From: CAZDBA01 sp964503615
GTDB lineage: Bacteria > Planctomycetota > Planctomycetia > Pirellulales > Pirellulaceae
Direction of reading: 5' to 3'
Assembly: GCA_964503615.1 (NCBI GenBank)
Contig: CAZDBA010000202.1
Location: forward strand, 1 to 7,390
Length of the DNA stretch: 7,390 nucleotides
A model generated the notes under the pieces. That model searched no databases. It had not been told where the DNA came from and saw nothing but the letters and a program-made list of their open reading frames with translations. Position 1 is the first letter of the stretch, and each line of letters starts with the position of its first letter. Positions 5,243-7,390 of the stretch are shown here, in pieces. The position numbers were made by a program, and so were the translations under genes.

Positions 5243-5809
5243 ATGCATGTTGTTTTTATCGGACCTCCGGGGGCCGGCAAAGGCACCCAATGCCAACTGC
5301 TTTCAGCTGATTTGAAGATCCCTCATTTATCAACCGGCGAAATTCTTCGAAAAGCAAAAGCTGACCGAACACCTTTGGGAATCTTGATCGCCAGCGGGTT
5401 GGATGCTGGTGGCTACGTTGACGATGAAACGATGATTCAATTGGTGGGCGAGCGAATCAAGCAAGCCGATTGCAAAAACGGATTCATCCTGGATGGATTT
5501 CCCCGCACAATTCCTCAGGCGGAAAACCTCCCTGCTATTCTGGGGCTCACTCGTCCTTTGAACGCAGTGTTTTCTCTTTCGGTCAAGCGTAACGTGCTGG
5601 TTGATCGCTTGTCCGATCGTTTTTCTGATGCAGAAGTCCCTCGTCCTGAGGATCATCCCAACGCAATTCCCACCCGTTTGGAAATCTACGAAACTACCAC
5701 CAAACCGCTAATTGATTTTTATCGTGGATCGAATTTGTTGTACGAGATCGACGGGCACGGGGCTCCGGATGATGTTTATGGTCGAATCAAGTCAGCTTTA
5801 CAGTCTTAA
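5243..5809 (+). CDS. adk: Adenylate kinase, short-LID form
   Basis: The 188-residue enzyme interconverts ATP + AMP and 2 ADP in the cytoplasm. It begins MHVVFIGPPGAGKGTQC, with the P-loop GPPGAGKGT at residues 7-15. STGEILR (30-36) and LDGFPRT (83-89) are the AMP-binding segments, with Arg36 and Arg88 at the same numbers as in E. coli Adk. Arg122/126 (VDRLSDR), Arg134 and Arg145 fit the remaining nucleotide-binding arginines; the last pair is spaced 11 apart, as in E. coli Arg156/Arg167. Between Arg126 and Arg134 there are only seven residues, so the long, often zinc-binding LID domain is absent. adk after secY is classic operon order, but here a lipoprotein gene lies between them and no map or infA follows. 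Confidence 0.95.
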   Translation: MHVVFIGPPGAGKGTQCQLLSADLKIPHLSTGEILRKAKADRTPLGILIASGLDAGGYVDDETMIQLVGERIKQADCKNGFILDGFPRTIPQAENLPAILGLTRPLNAVFSLSVKRNVLVDRLSDRFSDAEVPRPEDHPNAIPTRLEIYETTTKPLIDFYRGSNLLYEIDGHGAPDDVYGRIKSALQS

Positions 5810-5868
5810 CGCAAAGAAACAAAATTACTCAAGGAAGTTGAACTGCTCGATCTCTACTGGAGTTTGAT

Positions 5869-5952
5869 TTGACGACCAACCAAGGCGAAATCGATTCTGC
5901 TACGGAATTTGCAGCGACCGAGACAGAAGCATACGACCAGATGTTCAGTTAG
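5869..5952 (+). CDS. Possible 27-residue small ORF (TTG start)
   Basis: A TTG at 5869 is preceded by GGAG (5859-5862) with six-base spacing and opens a 27-codon frame ending in TAG at 5950-5952. The product, beginning LTTNQGEIDSATEFAATE and ending AYDQMFS, is strongly acidic and shows no recognised family. The frame is open further upstream to 5842 without a better start. It overlaps the 3' end of the convergent deaminase gene by eight bases. It could be a genuine small protein, a remnant of a lost downstream gene, or noise; the good ribosome binding site is the main argument in favour. Confidence 0.25.
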   Translation: MTTNQGEIDSATEFAATETEAYDQMFS

Positions 5953-6520
5953 ATCTTCCGTTGTAGACTGGCGAATCACTGTCACGAAACTTGCGGAAAA
6001 CCTCACAAGCTTCTTCAGCCAGAATGTTTTCCGTCACTTCGATGCCGCGTTTTCTTAATTCGGATTGCCAGCTTGGGTGGATTGGCCCCTCATCGAAACC
6101 GGTTAGTTCTTCGATCTGCTCACCCGATGCACCCACGACGACGCTGCGAACGCCGGACCAGGGGATAGAGCCGAAACACATCGCGCAGGGGCGACCGTTT
6201 ACTACCAACTCGTGCTCCGCCATTCCGGGGCCGCCCAGGTCGAACGTGTTCAGGATTTGTTGGGCCATCGAAATGGCAACGATCTCAGCGTGTGCAGAGG
6301 ACATGTTCATCGGAACGACTCGATTCACGCCAATCGTAATCAGCTTGCCCGTTTGCTTTTCGAAAATACCAGCAGCAAAAGGTCCGCCTGTTTCGTTTTC
6401 AAAATTCAGCTGAGAAAAATGGATCACTGCGCGCATCCGCTCTTCGAGATCGGTAATGAACTTTGGCAATTGCTTCGTTTCTGCGATTGCCCAGTCGGGT
6501 AACGTAATATGGCATTTCAT
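5945..6520 (-). CDS. Nucleoside deaminase of the cytidine/guanine deaminase superfamily
   Basis: The 191-residue product has the zinc-dependent deaminase core. HAE at residues 77-79 supplies a zinc-binding His and the catalytic Glu, and PCAMC at 111-115 supplies the two zinc-binding Cys. GGPFAAGIF (45-53) is the substrate-side glycine-rich strand, and FGSIPWSGVRSVVVGA (116-131) follows the zinc helix. The pattern (GPF, SSAHAE, PCAMCFGSIPW) is closer to guanine deaminase (GuaD) and TadA-like nucleoside deaminases than to classical cytidine deaminase. The conserved tail GFDEGPIHPSW...RGIEV (141-162) suggests a distinct subfamily. The substrate cannot be assigned from sequence; guanine or another purine is a reasonable guess. 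An extra N-terminal stretch of about 30 residues precedes the core. It is convergent with adk. GAGAAG (opposite 6525-6530) is a modest ribosome binding site for the start at 6520. Confidence 0.85.
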   Translation of the reverse strand: MKCHITLPDWAIAETKQLPKFITDLEERMRAVIHFSQLNFENETGGPFAAGIFEKQTGKLITIGVNRVVPMNMSSAHAEIVAISMAQQILNTFDLGGPGMAEHELVVNGRPCAMCFGSIPWSGVRSVVVGASGEQIEELTGFDEGPIHPSWQSELRKRGIEVTENILAEEACEVFRKFRDSDSPVYNGRSN

Positions 6521-6640
6521 GCTGGCTTCTCATTTGCAAGATTCATCACAAATGGTATCAGGATTGAACGATAGGGTGAAATACCGCTTTAATTTCTGAA
6601 GCAAAATGGGTCTTTTGACCGGTTGCCGCTTATTCGAGCG

Positions 6641-6649
6641 TGGTAGAAT
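6641..6649 (+). promoter_or_regulatory. Extended -10 promoter of the small membrane protein gene
   Basis: TGG-TAGAAT is an extended -10 element (TGN plus a five-of-six match to TATAAT). A weak -35 candidate, TTGCCG (6623-6628), is 15 bases upstream; TTGACC (6615-6620) fits the consensus better but at 23 bases is too far. Transcription would be expected to start about seven bases after the -10, which falls on the A of the ATG at 6656, predicting a leaderless mRNA. Confidence 0.5.
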
Positions 6650-6655
6650 CAGGGT

Positions 6656-6976
6656 ATGAAACCACCCGGCTCCGATTCTTCGACTCACGAATTTCCCATT
6701 ACCCATATTGGTAATGTAGGGAGCGCGCAGGGTGCTCTTGCCCGGCAGAATGATTGCGCGGAAGACGGTCAGGGATGCCCATCCTGTGAAGATGTGCAAG
6801 TGCCCGATGGGCCGTCGCAACCCCAGGCGCCGGAGACCAGCGGTAGTGGACCGTCAGAACCAACGGCTAACGACCGCATGAACAAGTACGGCTTCTTTTT
6901 TTTCATGGCCGCGTTCATGATCTATATGTTTATCCAAGCTGTCTTTTTTCCGCGTGGCGGCACTGCACCTACCTGA
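6656..6976 (+). CDS. Small protein with C-terminal membrane segment, unknown function
   Basis: The 106-residue product is not recognised. Residues 1-74 are hydrophilic and probably disordered, rich in Pro, Ser, Gly and Glu. A cysteine cluster at 34, 41 and 44 (C-x6-C-x2-C, with a CPSC core) could bind metal or form disulfides, although a fourth ligand is not obvious. Residues about 78-97 (YGFFFFMAAFMIYMFIQAVFFP) form one transmembrane helix near the C-terminus, followed by a short tail with one Arg, so it may be tail-anchored with the N-terminus in the cytoplasm. No ribosome binding site is properly spaced: AGGG at 6651-6654 is one base from the ATG. The -10 box just upstream suggests a leaderless transcript. 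An in-frame ATG at residue 75 would leave only the membrane segment and has no ribosome binding site. It is divergent from the deaminase, 135 bases away. Confidence 0.6.
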   Translation: MKPPGSDSSTHEFPITHIGNVGSAQGALARQNDCAEDGQGCPSCEDVQVPDGPSQPQAPETSGSGPSEPTANDRMNKYGFFFFMAAFMIYMFIQAVFFPRGGTAPT

Positions 6977-6989
6977 CTGTCAGGAGCCT

Positions 6990-7009
6990 GCTCGCCGAGT
7001 TCGGCGAGC
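6990..7009 (+). terminator. GC-rich stem-loop after the small protein gene
   Basis: GCTCGCCG (6990-6997) pairs perfectly with CGGCGAGC (7002-7009) around the loop AGTT, starting 13 bases after the stop codon at 6974-6976. The stem is strong, but no T-run follows on either strand, so it may be a weak or factor-assisted terminator or an mRNA 3'-end stabiliser. Directly upstream, CCTGAC (6972-6977) and GTCAGG (6979-6984) form another inverted repeat that includes the stop codon. Confidence 0.35.
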
Positions 7010-7069
7010 TCACCAGAAAACGGAGATACGCCTTTCAGCAGTCCGGATAGAACAGAAGATTAACGCCCA

Positions 7070-7138
7070 ATACAAGCCCGAAGCGCGAGCGAGGGTTTTT
7101 TGAGAGTTTGTAAATCGCTCCGTGCTATGGGCTTGTAT
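7070..7138. repeat. 69-base imperfect palindrome, REP-like element candidate
   Basis: The outer arms ATACAAGCCC (7070-7079) and GGGCTTGTAT (7129-7138) are perfect 10-base complements. Pairing continues inward: G7080 with T7128, one A-A mismatch, 7082-7086 with 7122-7126, a bulged C7121, then GAGCGA (7087-7092) with TCGCTC (7115-7120). This gives roughly 22 pairs around a 22-base T-rich loop. The left arm contains CCCGAAGCGCGAGCGAGGG (7077-7095), a type of motif I associate with dispersed planctomycete intergenic repeats, though I cannot confirm that here. It could be a REP/MITE-like element, a transcript-stabilising hairpin, or a bidirectional barrier. No target-site duplication is evident. 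Confidence 0.6.
7074..7101 (+). terminator. Possible intrinsic terminator inside the palindrome's left arm
   Basis: AAGCCC (7074-7079) can pair with GGGTTT (7093-7098), one pair being G-U, and the inner GC-GCGA-GC (7083-7090) makes a GNRA-loop mini-stem. The run TTTTTT at 7096-7101 follows. This resembles a rho-independent terminator for transcription coming from the small protein gene, but the stem has an internal mismatch region and part of the T-run is used for pairing. It cannot coexist with the long palindrome fold. Confidence 0.25.
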
Positions 7139-7212
7139 GGAAGGCTGGTGGCCGATCCATTTACGCAAACTGAGAATCCGGTTTCGGAATAATAATCGTG
7201 GGGTGGGAGGGC

Positions 7213-7240
7213 TTTGCAGGTGACTGATTTTGCCTATAAA
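7213..7240 (+). promoter_or_regulatory. Sigma70-like promoter for the downstream lipoprotein
   Basis: TTTGCA (7213-7218) and TATAAA (7235-7240) are separated by 16 bases. They match TTGACA at four of six and TATAAT at five of six positions. The expected start near 7247 would leave a leader of about 67 bases before the ATG at 7314. Confidence 0.5.
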
Positions 7241-7267
7241 TAATGGGGCTAATCTAAAGCCCTATTA
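7241..7267 (+). promoter_or_regulatory. 10-bp hairpin at the promoter/leader boundary
   Basis: TAATGGGGCT (7241-7250) pairs with AGCCCTATTA (7258-7267) through ten consecutive pairs (one G-U) around a seven-base loop. It starts directly after the -10 box. As DNA it could be an operator; as RNA only part would be transcribed if transcription starts near 7247, leaving a 5'-terminal GGCT/AGCC stem. Confidence 0.45.
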
Positions 7268-7313
7268 CTCACCTACTTGCCTACGCACAACTCCCTGGAG
7301 AATTTCCCCTGAC

Positions 7314-7390
7314 ATGTTCAATCTGTTTTTGAAACCTCTCGGTCTGGTATTATTAGTGATCTCATTGACCAGTTGTTCTGGCAAGAAAGA
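7314..7390 (+). CDS. Putative lipoprotein, 5' end only
   Basis: The first 25 codons from ATG 7314 are in the window and the gene runs off the right edge. The peptide MFNLFLKPLGLVLLVISLTSCSGKK is a lipoprotein signal: a hydrophobic core from about residue 9, lipobox L-T-S-C with Cys21 as the lipidation site, then a polar SGKK start of the mature protein. GGAG at 7297-7300 is 13 bases upstream, a rather long ribosome binding spacing. Function cannot be inferred from the signal sequence alone. The promoter at 7213-7240 probably drives it. Confidence 0.7.
   Translation, partial: MFNLFLKPLGLVLLVISLTSCSGKK

Larger units (their letters stand above)
6977..7313. other. Gene-free stretch of 337 bases
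   Basis: No convincing reading frame is seen on either strand between the small membrane protein and the lipoprotein at 7314. The stretch is instead rich in secondary structure: a GC-rich hairpin (6990-7009), a long imperfect palindrome (7070-7138), a sigma70-like promoter (7213-7240) and a 10-bp hairpin (7241-7267). Between 7010-7069 and 7139-7212 I see nothing definite. Confidence 0.6.

Noticed and set aside
5991..6502. + strand frames of 140 and 96 codons opposite the deaminase
   Set aside because: The - strand frame carries intact HAE and PCAMC zinc-deaminase motifs; the + strand products are featureless shadows.
6609..6620. GGTC-TTTT-GACC palindrome upstream of the small membrane protein gene
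   Set aside because: Four pairs only; too short to call an operator or terminator without comparative data.
6530..6820. - strand frame of 96 codons overlapping the small membrane protein gene
   Set aside because: No motif, no ribosome binding site, and it spans the divergent promoter region; the + strand frame has a transmembrane helix and a -10 box.
1..7390. CRISPR array, tRNA, rRNA, insertion sequence, or defence/toxin-antitoxin system
   Set aside because: No spaced direct repeats, no tRNA-like cloverleaf, no transposase motif and no toxin, nuclease or reverse transcriptase motif were seen on either strand.

Overview
This window is mostly a housekeeping chromosomal locus: the distal half of the bacterial spc-type ribosomal protein operon, followed by a more lineage-specific tail. 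The likely source is a member of the Planctomycetota, perhaps Pirellulales. This is an inference from the character of the ribosomal proteins and SecY, the short zinc-type S14 tail, the lack of rpmD (L30) between rpsE and rplO, the moderate base composition, and a GCGCGAGCGAGGG-type intergenic repeat. There is no rRNA or other decisive marker here.

Layout, left to right on the + strand: the 3' end of rpsN (S14, 1-72), rpsH (S8, 126-527), rplF (L6, 587-1129), rplR (L18, GTG start, 1258-1626), rpsE (S5, GTG start, 1675-2181), rplO (L15, overlapping rpsE by ATGA, 2178-2675), secY (2873-4237), a lipoprotein with META (HslJ-like) and DUF4377-like domains (4285-5175), and a short-LID adenylate kinase, adk (5243-5809). 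The ribosomal proteins join the 30S and 50S subunits, SecY is the translocon pore that serves translating ribosomes, and Adk balances adenine nucleotides. All can be read as one operon, since no terminator is visible between them. The envelope lipoprotein between secY and adk is the one cargo gene that does not belong to the usual set. The leaders inside the operon carry small hairpins, including a recurrent ATTAATT / TTCGC...GCGAA pattern in three spacers and an 11-bp hairpin just before the secY ribosome binding site.

After adk the usual partners (map, infA, rpmJ, rpsM) are missing. Instead there is a possible tiny TTG-start ORF (5869-5952), then a convergent cytidine/guanine-type nucleoside deaminase on the - strand (5945-6520). 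Next come a small, probably tail-anchored protein of unknown function that may be read from a leaderless transcript (6656-6976) and a 337-base gene-free stretch (6977-7313). That stretch holds a GC-rich stem-loop, a 69-base imperfect palindrome resembling a REP-like element, and a good sigma70-like promoter overlapping a 10-bp hairpin. The window ends in the first 25 codons of another lipoprotein (7314 onward).

I do not see a convincing new multi-gene system. The observations most worth following up are the repeated spacer element and secY leader hairpin, the intruding META/DUF4377 lipoprotein, the leaderless tail-anchored small protein, and the long palindrome.
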